5,234 nucleotides of DNA from NCBI GenBank assembly GCA_030595485.1, contig JAUVDE010000270.1, positions 1 through 5,234 on the forward strand. The letters are read 5' to 3'. Both the position numbers and the translations under genes were made by a program. The notes under the pieces were generated by a model. It had not been told where the DNA came from. It worked only from the letters and a program-made list of their open reading frames with translations, and ran no database searches. The DNA comes from Draconibacterium sp. Lineage in GTDB: Bacteria > Bacteroidota > Bacteroidia > Bacteroidales > Prolixibacteraceae. Shown here piece after piece: positions 1-5,234 of the stretch; the stretch's first letter is position 1, and each line of letters begins with the position of its first letter.

Positions 1-426
1 AAAGTTGGATACGGTGCTTGTTTGCTTATTGCAGAAAAGGAGATTAAGGTTGTAGACTTGTATTCGAGGGTAAAAGTGCAACGGTTTGAAAATACCAGTT
101 CAACAAAATTGGAATTGCAAACCTTGCTTTGGGCATTAGAAAAAGTGGAAGCTAATCGGCAAATAATAACTTACACCGATTCGCAAAATATTATCCAGCT
201 TTTGGAACGTAGAAAAAGATTGGAGCAAAACAATTTCTATTCAAACAAGGGAGAGCTGCTGAATAATCATAAACTATACAAAGAGTTTTACCAAAGAATA
301 GATAAAATAAATTGTGAGTTTGTAAAAGTGAAAGGGCACCAGCCTACACAAAAAAAGGATGAGATTGAGCGTGTTTTTTCGTTGGTTGATAAGGCTTCTC
401 GGAAAGCATTACGAAATGAAAAATGA
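1..426 (+). CDS. RNase H-fold nuclease (ribonuclease HI-like), 5'-truncated
   Basis: The frame is open to the left edge, so the true start lies outside the window; the TTG at 22 is internal. About 141 residues remain, numbered here from the first full codon. The remaining part has the RNase H order: a GYGA beta-strand (residues 3-6), a Glu in a KLELQ helix (E38), an Asp in YTDSQ (D60), a VKGH strand end (H113), and a late Asp in VDKASR (D130). These fit the E, D, H and final D of the RNase HI active site. The first catalytic Asp should lie just upstream and cannot be checked. The family cleaves RNA in RNA:DNA hybrids in the cytoplasm using two metal ions. The H-to-D spacing is 17 residues, longer than the 10 of E. 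coli RNase HI, so this is a divergent member and its substrate is uncertain. The next gene starts 16 bp downstream on the same strand. Confidence 0.75.
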   Translation, partial: KVGYGACLLIAEKEIKVVDLYSRVKVQRFENTSSTKLELQTLLWALEKVEANRQIITYTDSQNIIQLLERRKRLEQNNFYSNKGELLNNHKLYKEFYQRIDKINCEFVKVKGHQPTQKKDEIERVFSLVDKASRKALRNEK

Positions 427-442
427 ACTAATTAGTTAAAAT

Positions 443-1237
443 ATGAAAAACACACTAAAACGATTATCCATAATCTTCATTTTCTTACTATTAAAAACGA
501 CAGGTGTTTTTTCTCAAGAAAATCCTTTTGAGAAATATAAAATGAAGGAATTTATTTTTGAGGGAAGAACTGCAAAAATTGTTTTTCCTGAGAAAGCAAA
601 CGATGCGCACAATTGGATTTGGCGAGCTCGTTTTTGGGGACACGAACATCAGTTAGATTCAGTGCTTTTAGAACAAGGTTTTCATGTGGTTTATGTGGAT
701 GTGGCCGGACTTTATGGTTGCCCAAAAGCAGTTGAGATTTGGGATAATTACTACGAGTTTATTACCAAAGAATACAAGCTAAATAAAAAAGCTGTTTTGG
801 AAGGAATGAGCCGGGGTGGCTTAATAATATACAACTGGGCTGCTCAAAATACAGAAAAAGTGAGTTGTATTTATGCCGATGCGCCTGTTTGCGACATTAA
901 AAGCTGGCCCGGAGGTTTATATAAAGGGAAAGGTAGTGCAGGTAGTTGGCAGGAATGTTTATCGGTATATGGATTAAACGAGAAGAGTGTTAAACGTTAT
1001 AAGGGAATTCCGCTTTACACAAGTAAAAAGGTGGCAAAGGCAAATATTCCCGTAATTCATGTTTGTGGTAATGCCGATAAGGTTGTGCCATTGGATGAAA
1101 ATACAATGAAACTGGCAAAAAACTTTAGAAAAGCCGGAGGTGAAATTGAATTGATAATTAAAGAAGGAGTAGGGCACCATCCACATTCGCTTGAAAACCC
1201 ACAGCTTTTGGTCGATTTTATACTGAAGAGTTTGTAA
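443..1237 (+). CDS. exported alpha/beta hydrolase (serine esterase/peptidase-like)
   Basis: This 264-residue protein starts with a signal peptide (K-rich n-region, hydrophobic IIFIFLLL core, likely cut near VFSQ, residues 24-25), so it acts in the periplasm or on the envelope. The catalytic triad of the alpha/beta hydrolase fold is visible: nucleophile S123 in GMSRGG, acid D212 in GNADKVVP, and a His in a GHHPH cluster (H245, H246 or H248). Conserved blocks such as NWIWRARFWGHE (about residues 57-68) and YADAPVCD before the acid strand match a group usually annotated only as alpha/beta hydrolase or prolyl-oligopeptidase-like. I infer an esterase, perhaps acting on acylated glycans, but the sequence does not fix the substrate. 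The ATG was chosen because it gives a complete signal peptide. There is no Shine-Dalgarno sequence. It probably shares a transcript with the RNase H-like gene 16 bp upstream. Confidence 0.85.
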   Translation: MKNTLKRLSIIFIFLLLKTTGVFSQENPFEKYKMKEFIFEGRTAKIVFPEKANDAHNWIWRARFWGHEHQLDSVLLEQGFHVVYVDVAGLYGCPKAVEIWDNYYEFITKEYKLNKKAVLEGMSRGGLIIYNWAAQNTEKVSCIYADAPVCDIKSWPGGLYKGKGSAGSWQECLSVYGLNEKSVKRYKGIPLYTSKKVAKANIPVIHVCGNADKVVPLDENTMKLAKNFRKAGGEIELIIKEGVGHHPHSLENPQLLVDFILKSL

Positions 1238-1252
1238 GCTTTATCGAATAAC

Positions 1253-1289
1253 CTAGTGTCAAGTCAAGCATACTCTTTCACGCCAAGTC
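1253..1289 (+). repeat. left terminal inverted repeat of the MITE-like element
   Basis: The outer part reads CTAGTGTCAAGTCAAG and is followed by TTTC and a second AAGTC (1285-1289). Aligned to the reverse complement of the right arm it matches at about 28 of 37 positions by eye. Confidence 0.65.
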
Positions 1290-1382
1290 TTGTTCTTTTA
1301 GCTTTTCACTTCTCAAAAAAATCTTTATATAACGCTGCTATACTCATATTCTTTTGATTTGTGAAAATTCTAAAATTACTTC

Positions 1383-1418
1383 GACTTACCCGAAACTTTA
1401 TACTTGACTTAACACTAG
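1383..1418 (-). repeat. right terminal inverted repeat of the MITE-like element
   Basis: Read on the minus strand, it begins CTAGTGTTAAGTCAAG and continues through TTTC to a second AAGTC (GACTT on the plus strand at 1383-1387). It differs from the left arm at two positions in the outer 20 bases. Both are left C against right A, which would be G-U pairs in a minus-strand transcript. Confidence 0.65.
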
Positions 1419-1423
1419 TATTA

Positions 1424-1453
1424 GATACTGAATACTGATACTGAAAACTGAGA
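1424..1453. repeat. short ACTG-phased tandem array
   Basis: ACTG recurs at 1427, 1434, 1440 and 1447, with spacings of 7, 6 and 7 bases, inside degenerate ATACTGA units. The array lies between the right end of the MITE-like element and the stop codon of the UPF0316 gene, so it would sit in the 3' untranslated region of the leftward transcript. No function is evident. Confidence 0.5.
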
Positions 1454-1459
1454 CTATTT

Positions 1460-2029
1460 TTACTTTCCTTTGCGGCGTCGCCAAACGGTTTTTCCAGGGA
1501 AGATTCCTTGGTTTACTGATTTTACATCTTCAACCGAATAAAAAGCCATTGGATTGGTTTTATTAACAACCTCCTGAACTTTTTCAATCTCTTTCCTATT
1601 TACAATGGAGTAGATAATACTTACCGTTTCGGAACTACCTTTTGCTTCATGATGCGTAATTCCATAGCCGGCTTCAATCAGGTTTGCAATAAGTTGATTT
1701 GCGTTTTTTCGTGTAATAATCTGAATTTTGGCAATTCCAACTGCTAATTTCTCTTCAATTAATAAACCCACATAATTGCCACATGCAAAACCACCAGCGT
1801 AGGCAAAATAACAAACCCAGTTATCGAGGTTTTGAAAAACGCGAGAAATAGCCAGCAACCAAATAAATATTTCGAAAAACCCCAAAATAGGAGCCCAAAG
1901 TTTATGACCTTTAGAAATCATTACAATACGGATTGTTCCAAATGAAACATCCAATACCCGCGAAAGAAATATCAAGGCTGGTAAAAGCCCGTAGGTAAAT
2001 AAATTGGTATCGTAAAAACTAGTATCCAT
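1460..2029 (-). CDS. UPF0316 membrane protein with C-terminal DUF2179 domain
   Basis: The protein has 189 residues, the usual size for the UPF0316 family, whose members include B. subtilis YebE. The N-terminal half holds three predicted membrane helices (about residues 13-36, 44-64 and 70-91) and the characteristic RVLDVSFGTIR segment (24-34) in and after the first helix. From about residue 100 the chain is soluble and matches the DUF2179 pattern: a VGIAKIQIITRK strand, a helix, AGYGITHHEAKGS, then a strand ending in YSIVNRKE. The C-terminus is basic (RRRKGK). The cellular role of the family is not established; a small ligand-sensing or regulatory role for DUF2179 is only a guess. It starts 54 bp after the prfC stop on the same strand with no obvious promoter or terminator between, so it is probably co-transcribed with prfC. 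Confidence 0.88.
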   Translation of the reverse strand: MDTSFYDTNLFTYGLLPALIFLSRVLDVSFGTIRIVMISKGHKLWAPILGFFEIFIWLLAISRVFQNLDNWVCYFAYAGGFACGNYVGLLIEEKLAVGIAKIQIITRKNANQLIANLIEAGYGITHHEAKGSSETVSIIYSIVNRKEIEKVQEVVNKTNPMAFYSVEDVKSVNQGIFPGKTVWRRRKGK

Positions 2030-2083
2030 AATTTAAAAATAGTAAAAATTACTTCTATCCTTCTGCTTTCGTTTTCGCTGTCC

Positions 2084-3658
2084 CTAAAATTCTGATGTGA
2101 AATGGAATTGTATATCCTTAAACTCATCCTGAGCCATTTGTAAAATAAACGCTGAATCGGCCATAAATACATCACGACCAAATTTATCTTTTGCCATTTT
2201 CTGGTGCTTACGTTTTTTAAATTCTGTTAATACTTTTTCATTGTCGCATTCAATCCAACAGGCTTTGTGCATCGATATTGGCTCGAACCTACATTTAGCA
2301 TTGTATTCATGTTCCAAACGGTATTGAATAACTTCAAACTGAAGCTGCCCAACGGTTCCAATAATTTTTCGTCCGTTAAAAGCACTTGTAAATAACTGTG
2401 CCACACCTTCGTCCATCAACTGATCGACACCTTTGCCCAATTGTTTCGATTTCATTGGGTCGGCATTTTCAATGTAACGGAACATTTCGGGAGAGAAACT
2501 TGGCAATCCTTTAAAGTTAATTTCTTCGCCATTGGTTATAGTATCGCCAATAATAAGGTTTCCGGTATCGGGTACACCAACAATATCGCCGGGGTAAGCA
2601 AACTCGACAATTTCTTTTTGCGAAGCCATAAAGGCTGTCGGACTTGAAATTCGGAATGTTTTACCTAAACGAATATTCTTGTACATTTTATTTCGTTCGA
2701 ATTCACCCGAACAAACTTTTACAAAAGCAATTCGGCTACGGTGATTTGGATCGATGTTGGCATGAATTTTAAAAACAAATCCTGTAAAGCCTTTTTCTTC
2801 GGGTTTAACTTCACGCTCTTCTGTAAAACTGGGCTGGGGAATTGGAGCAATTTCAACAAAAGCATCCAATAATTCTTGTACTCCAAAGTTGTATAATGCA
2901 CTTCCAAAAAATACCGGAGCCAAATCACCTGCCAGATACTCGTCGTTATCAAATTCAGGATAAATTCCTTCAACTAATTCCACCTCCTCGCGCAATACTT
3001 CAGCATCGTCACCAATGTAGTCTTCCAATTTTGGATCCGAAATATCTTCAAATTTAATACGTTCTTCAATGCCTTGAATATCAGGAGTGAAAAGTTTTAA
3101 ACTTCTATTGAAAATATTGTAAACACCTTTAAAATCGGGACCACTGTTAATAGGCCAACTTAAAGGACGAACTTTAATTTTTAATTGGTCTTCTATTTCG
3201 TCCATCAACGAGAACGAATCTTGTGTTGGGCGGTCCATCTTATTTACAAACACAATAACCGGTGTTTTGCGCATACGGCAAACGTTCATCAGTTTTTCGG
3301 TTTGCGGCTCAACTCCTTTTGCAGCGTCAATTACAATAATAACACTGTCAACTGCAGTTAAAGTTCTGAAAGTATCTTCCTGGAAGTCTTGGTGGCCGGG
3401 AGTGTCGAGGATGTTTATTTTGTAACCATTGTACTCGAAACCCATTACCGATGTAGCAACCGAAATACCACGTTGGCGTTCTATTTCCATAAAATCAGAA
3501 GTGGCACCTTTTTTAATTTTGTTGTTTTTTACGGCACCTGCTACACGAATTGCCCCACCAAATAATAGTAGTTTTTCGGTTAGTGTTGTCTTACCCGCAT
3601 CAGGGTGACTCACAATTCCAAATGTGCGTCGGCGTTGTATTTCTTCCAGAAATGTCAT
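2084..3658 (-). CDS. prfC: peptide chain release factor 3 (RF3)
   Basis: This 524-residue translational GTPase is close to the 529 residues of E. coli RF3. In the family, RF3 uses GTP to remove RF1/RF2 from the ribosome after peptide release in the cytoplasm. The GTPase motifs are all present: P-loop SHPDAGKTT (residues 17-25), switch I around RGISVATSV (63-71), G3 DTPGH (85-89) and G4 NKMD (139-142). The SWPINSG stretch after the G domain is typical of RF3 rather than EF-G or LepA. Domain II follows (GFTGFVFKIHANIDPNHRSRIAFVKV), and the C-terminal region carries the RF3-type IIGTVGQLQFEVIQYRLEHEYN block. The ATG at 3656-3658 gives the standard MTFLEEIQRRRTFGIVSHPD start. A promoter element lies 25-33 bp upstream. 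The gene looks intact. Confidence 0.97.
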   Translation of the reverse strand: MTFLEEIQRRRTFGIVSHPDAGKTTLTEKLLLFGGAIRVAGAVKNNKIKKGATSDFMEIERQRGISVATSVMGFEYNGYKINILDTPGHQDFQEDTFRTLTAVDSVIIVIDAAKGVEPQTEKLMNVCRMRKTPVIVFVNKMDRPTQDSFSLMDEIEDQLKIKVRPLSWPINSGPDFKGVYNIFNRSLKLFTPDIQGIEERIKFEDISDPKLEDYIGDDAEVLREEVELVEGIYPEFDNDEYLAGDLAPVFFGSALYNFGVQELLDAFVEIAPIPQPSFTEEREVKPEEKGFTGFVFKIHANIDPNHRSRIAFVKVCSGEFERNKMYKNIRLGKTFRISSPTAFMASQKEIVEFAYPGDIVGVPDTGNLIIGDTITNGEEINFKGLPSFSPEMFRYIENADPMKSKQLGKGVDQLMDEGVAQLFTSAFNGRKIIGTVGQLQFEVIQYRLEHEYNAKCRFEPISMHKACWIECDNEKVLTEFKKRKHQKMAKDKFGRDVFMADSAFILQMAQDEFKDIQFHFTSEF

Positions 3659-3683
3659 TTTCTTATGCTTTAAATTGCGGGCG

Positions 3684-3691
3684 CAAAAGTA
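3684..3691 (-). promoter_or_regulatory. Bacteroidota-type -7 promoter element for prfC
   Basis: On the minus strand this reads TACTTTTG, an exact match to the TAnnTTTG -7 consensus of Bacteroidota, and is followed by CGCCCGC. Transcription would begin a few bases downstream, giving a leader of roughly 20 nt before the prfC ATG. No TTTG-like -33 element is visible at the expected distance upstream, where GTTAAG repeats lie instead. Confidence 0.65.
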
Positions 3692-3698
3692 CAGAAAG

Positions 3699-3760
3699 AA
3701 GTTAAGAGTTTGTGATTAAAGTTAAGAGTTAAAAGTATAATGTTTAAAGTTTAAGGTTAA
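3699..3760. repeat. degenerate GTTAAG/GTTTAA repeat cluster
   Basis: AAGTTAAGAGTT occurs at 3699-3710 and again at 3719-3730, followed by further AGTTAAA, GTTTAA, AGTTTAAG and GTTAA units up to 3760. The cluster lies in the divergent region between prfC and the outer-membrane barrel gene, directly upstream of the prfC -7 element. It is low-complexity AT-rich sequence with roughly 7-base phasing. No function can be read from it. Confidence 0.45.
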
Positions 3761-3822
3761 CATGAGGTAAAAAACGATAATTTTCGATGTGATATAGGAA
3801 ATTTCGATTTTTGATTGTTACT

Positions 3823-3843
3823 ATGAAAAACGAATTTGTTTGA
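3823..3843 (+). other. six-codon leader reading frame overlapping the next start
   Basis: ATG at 3823 opens a frame for MKNEFV that ends in TGA at 3841-3843. The final A of the stop is the first base of the next gene's ATG (TGATG overlap), an arrangement used for translational coupling. The frame is very short and could be chance in AT-rich DNA; no translation evidence is available. Confidence 0.25.
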
Positions 3844-4919
3844 TGAAAAAGTTAGCTAAATTACTCTTGGTATTCTTATTGATTACACCAACTTTAGTTT
3901 GGGGACAGGACAGCACCCGAGCAGAGAAAGCCATTAAAATCGTGCCACTTCTAACCAGTTCGCCATTAATGGGTGTTGGTTTTGGGTTTGTCGTTTCGGG
4001 TTTATACAGTACCGATAATGGAATATCTTCAAAGTCGCAATTACAGGTTGGAGGACAATATTCAAATACCGAAAGTTACAGTGCTTTCATTCGAAATAAC
4101 GTATGGTTTAACAACAATAAGATACTTTCGAATACTCAGATTTTACAATCAGGAATAAACAACGAATTTGATAGTGATGGTGGGGAGGTTGCTTATAATG
4201 TTAACAGTTTTGCAATTTCGGAACTGCTTATGTTCAAGGTGGCTAATAACATTTATCTGGGTGGGCCAATTACCTACAAAGGAATTAGATATGATCCGAA
4301 TAATGAGGCAGGAGAAGAATTTTTGTTTAAAAATGGCATTGTTGATGAGTCGACCGGTGGTTTTGGAATTGCTTCGAGCTTTGACACACGAAAGAATAAA
4401 TATTATCCTTCATCAGCATCATGGCTAAGTTTGAAAATTAATTCGAATCCAGATTGGTTGGGAGCTGCTGATTCGTATTATTCATTTATTTGCGATGCTC
4501 GTTATTATGCTAAAGGTTTTAAAATAAAAGATGTGTGGGCCTGGCAATTTTACGGTCAGTATGCATCCGAAAAAACATCCGACAGTGGATTGCCAACCCT
4601 TTCAGGAAAGGCAATGCTTCGTGGATTTCCCGCAGGTCAGTTTAAAGCGAAATACATGTCGGGAGCTCAAACAGAATACCGCTATACTATTGGCGATTCG
4701 AGATTTCGGGTAACCGGATTTTATGGTGTTGCTAATCTTGCTGGTGGTTCGTATGGAGTAGATGACAGGTCGCGCGAAGATGATGGTTGGTATTCTGCAG
4801 GTGGATTAGGGATTCGTTATGCGATTCAAGCAAAAACAGGCGTTGATTTACGTTTAGATTTAGTTCGGACTAGTGAAGGGGAGAACTCATTATATCTCAT
4901 GCTAAATCAGGCGTTTTAA
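3843..4919 (+). CDS. Omp85/BamA-TamA family outer-membrane beta-barrel, no POTRA domains
   Basis: The ATG at 3843 gives 358 residues. A TTG one codon upstream is also in frame but less likely. A signal peptide (MKKLAKLLLVFLLITPTLVWG, cut before QDS) sends it to the periplasm. The rest is alternating amphipathic strands with Gly and aromatic residues, as in the 16-stranded Omp85 barrel (surface antigen/D15 domain). LRGFPAG (residues 259-265) corresponds to the conserved L6 (V)RGF motif of this superfamily. SFDTRKNKYYPSSASWLSL matches the strand after which Omp85 proteins usually read DTRDN..P..G. The chain ends in Phe, as the barrel-assembly signal requires. Only about 10-15 residues separate the signal peptide from the first strand, so POTRA domains are absent. 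It is therefore unlikely to be BamA itself; its cargo or role is unknown. Confidence 0.82.
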   Translation: MKKLAKLLLVFLLITPTLVWGQDSTRAEKAIKIVPLLTSSPLMGVGFGFVVSGLYSTDNGISSKSQLQVGGQYSNTESYSAFIRNNVWFNNNKILSNTQILQSGINNEFDSDGGEVAYNVNSFAISELLMFKVANNIYLGGPITYKGIRYDPNNEAGEEFLFKNGIVDESTGGFGIASSFDTRKNKYYPSSASWLSLKINSNPDWLGAADSYYSFICDARYYAKGFKIKDVWAWQFYGQYASEKTSDSGLPTLSGKAMLRGFPAGQFKAKYMSGAQTEYRYTIGDSRFRVTGFYGVANLAGGSYGVDDRSREDDGWYSAGGLGIRYAIQAKTGVDLRLDLVRTSEGENSLYLMLNQAF

Positions 4920-4925
4920 TGAGGG

Positions 4926-4954
4926 AGTTTAAAGTGGTTATAAATTAAACTTTT
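4926..4954 (+). terminator. weak AT-rich hairpin with short T-run
   Basis: AGTTTAA (4926-4932) pairs perfectly with TTAAACT (4945-4951) around a 12-base loop, and TTT follows. It starts 7 bases after the barrel gene stop and precedes a convergent gene. The stem has only one G-C pair, so it would be a weak terminator. Confidence 0.35.
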
Positions 4955-4975
4955 AGAATATTAATTGTCTGATAA

Positions 4976-5234
4976 TTACTTTTTTCTTCGTTTAACTTTC
5001 TTCAATACATCGGATATATATTCCCAATAAGCTTCATGAAAACGAATACTCGATTTGCCAAGAATGCTGTGGTAGCTTGCTGGTTTATCTTCAGGATGGA
5101 ATTTTTTTAATTCCATGTCTTCGTACAAGGCAGTAACTTCGGGATGAAATTGTACGGCAAAAACATTTCGATATTTATTATGAGCCAAACCTTCAACAAT
5201 TTTACCATCGGGCGATAAGCATGTTACTTCCATT
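4976..5234 (-). CDS. class I glutamine amidotransferase / peptidase C26-like protein, C-terminal part
   Basis: Only the last 85 full residues are in the window, and the gene continues past the right edge. The Met codon at 5231-5233 is almost certainly internal, because it starts the MEVTCLSPDGKIVEG strand pair that normally lies deep in the domain. The FAVQFHPE motif (His codon 5144-5146) carries the catalytic His and Glu of the Cys-His-Glu triad of class I glutamine amidotransferases. The SPDGKIVEG...VQFHPE spacing suits the peptidase C26 (gamma-glutamyl hydrolase/PuuD-like) branch, but the nucleophile Cys lies outside the window, so the exact substrate cannot be assigned. The C-terminus is a helix ending in a basic VKRRKK tail. 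It converges on the outer-membrane barrel gene with 56 bp between the stops. Confidence 0.8.
   Translation of the reverse strand, partial: MEVTCLSPDGKIVEGLAHNKYRNVFAVQFHPEVTALYEDMELKKFHPEDKPASYHSILGKSSIRFHEAYWEYISDVLKKVKRRKK

Larger units (their letters stand above)
1253..1418. mobile_element. MITE-like element with long terminal inverted repeats
   Basis: A 166-bp AT-rich unit lies between two convergent genes and is bounded by inverted arms. The outer 20 bases of each arm match at 18 positions. The similarity continues inward after a 3-base mismatch, with TTTC and then AAGTC shared, for about 36-37 bp in total with a 1-base gap. AAGTC occurs twice in each arm at nearly the same spacing (24 and 23 bp), the pattern expected of transposase binding sites. 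CTAG is present at both outer ends and could be part of the repeats or a 4-bp target duplication. There is no transposase gene, so if mobile it must be driven in trans. An alternative is a long bidirectional hairpin terminator, but the internal region of more than 90 bp argues against that. Confidence 0.55.

Noticed and set aside
22..24. TTG as the start of the RNase H-like gene
   Set aside because: The frame is open to the window edge, and the residues upstream (KVGYGAC) match the first RNase H strand, so the gene is truncated rather than starting here.
974..1186. 70-codon minus-strand reading frame
   Set aside because: It is antisense to the hydrolase gene across its catalytic Asp and His region, which is clearly coding on the plus strand.
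1253..1418. Element read as a simple intrinsic terminator
   Set aside because: The arms are separated by more than 90 bases and no T-run follows the stem, so it does not fit a usual Rho-independent terminator.
1421..1455. ACTG array as a CRISPR repeat
   Set aside because: The units are only 6-7 bases with no spacers and no cas genes nearby.
2719..2973. 84-codon minus-strand reading frame
   Set aside because: It lies wholly inside prfC in another frame, and its translation has no recognisable domain.
3806..3813. GATTTTTG as a -7 promoter element for the barrel gene
   Set aside because: It has one mismatch to TAnnTTTG in the first position, and no -33 partner is visible; AT-rich sequence gives such matches often.
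3840..3842. TTG as the start of the barrel gene
   Set aside because: An ATG follows immediately and begins a standard MKK signal peptide; the TTG adds only one residue.
4168..4428. 86-codon plus-strand reading frame
   Set aside because: It overlaps the barrel gene in another frame, and the barrel frame shows the conserved strand pattern.
5231..5233. Met codon as the start of a short amidotransferase-like gene
   Set aside because: The residues that follow belong to the middle of a class I amidotransferase domain, and the frame runs to the edge; it is an internal Met.

Overview
This 5.2 kb window looks like chromosomal DNA of a Bacteroidota bacterium. It is AT-rich, and none of its starts has a recognisable Shine-Dalgarno sequence; A-rich leaders stand in front of the genes instead. 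The prfC gene is preceded by TACTTTTG, an exact match to the TAnnTTTG promoter element of that phylum. The protein sequences would suit a Bacteroidales/Marinilabiliales-type organism, but that finer placement is a guess from protein style.

Layout, left to right. (1) The 3' part of an RNase H-fold gene (+), cut by the left edge. It is followed after 16 bp by an exported serine alpha/beta hydrolase (+), probably on the same transcript. (2) A 222-bp gap between convergent genes holds a 166-bp MITE-like element with long imperfect terminal inverted repeats, and next to it a short ACTG-phased tandem array. (3) A leftward pair follows: peptide chain release factor 3 (prfC) with a clear promoter, then a UPF0316/DUF2179 membrane protein 54 bp downstream. 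(4) A divergent intergenic region of 184 bp contains GTTAAG-type degenerate repeats, the prfC promoter, and a six-codon reading frame whose stop overlaps the next start. (5) A POTRA-less Omp85/BamA-like outer-membrane barrel gene (+) follows, with a weak hairpin terminator. (6) The 3' end of a class I glutamine amidotransferase gene (-) is cut by the right edge.

The genes are mostly unrelated housekeeping or envelope functions: translation termination/recycling, an inner-membrane protein, an outer-membrane barrel, an exported hydrolase and a nucleic-acid nuclease fold. I see no sign of a defence island, secondary-metabolite cluster, CRISPR array, tRNA or rRNA. The part least explained by ordinary annotation is the inverted-repeat element at 1253-1418. 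It looks like a non-autonomous transposable element and may carry a fragment of its parent's coding sequence. I do not see convincing evidence of a new multi-gene system here.
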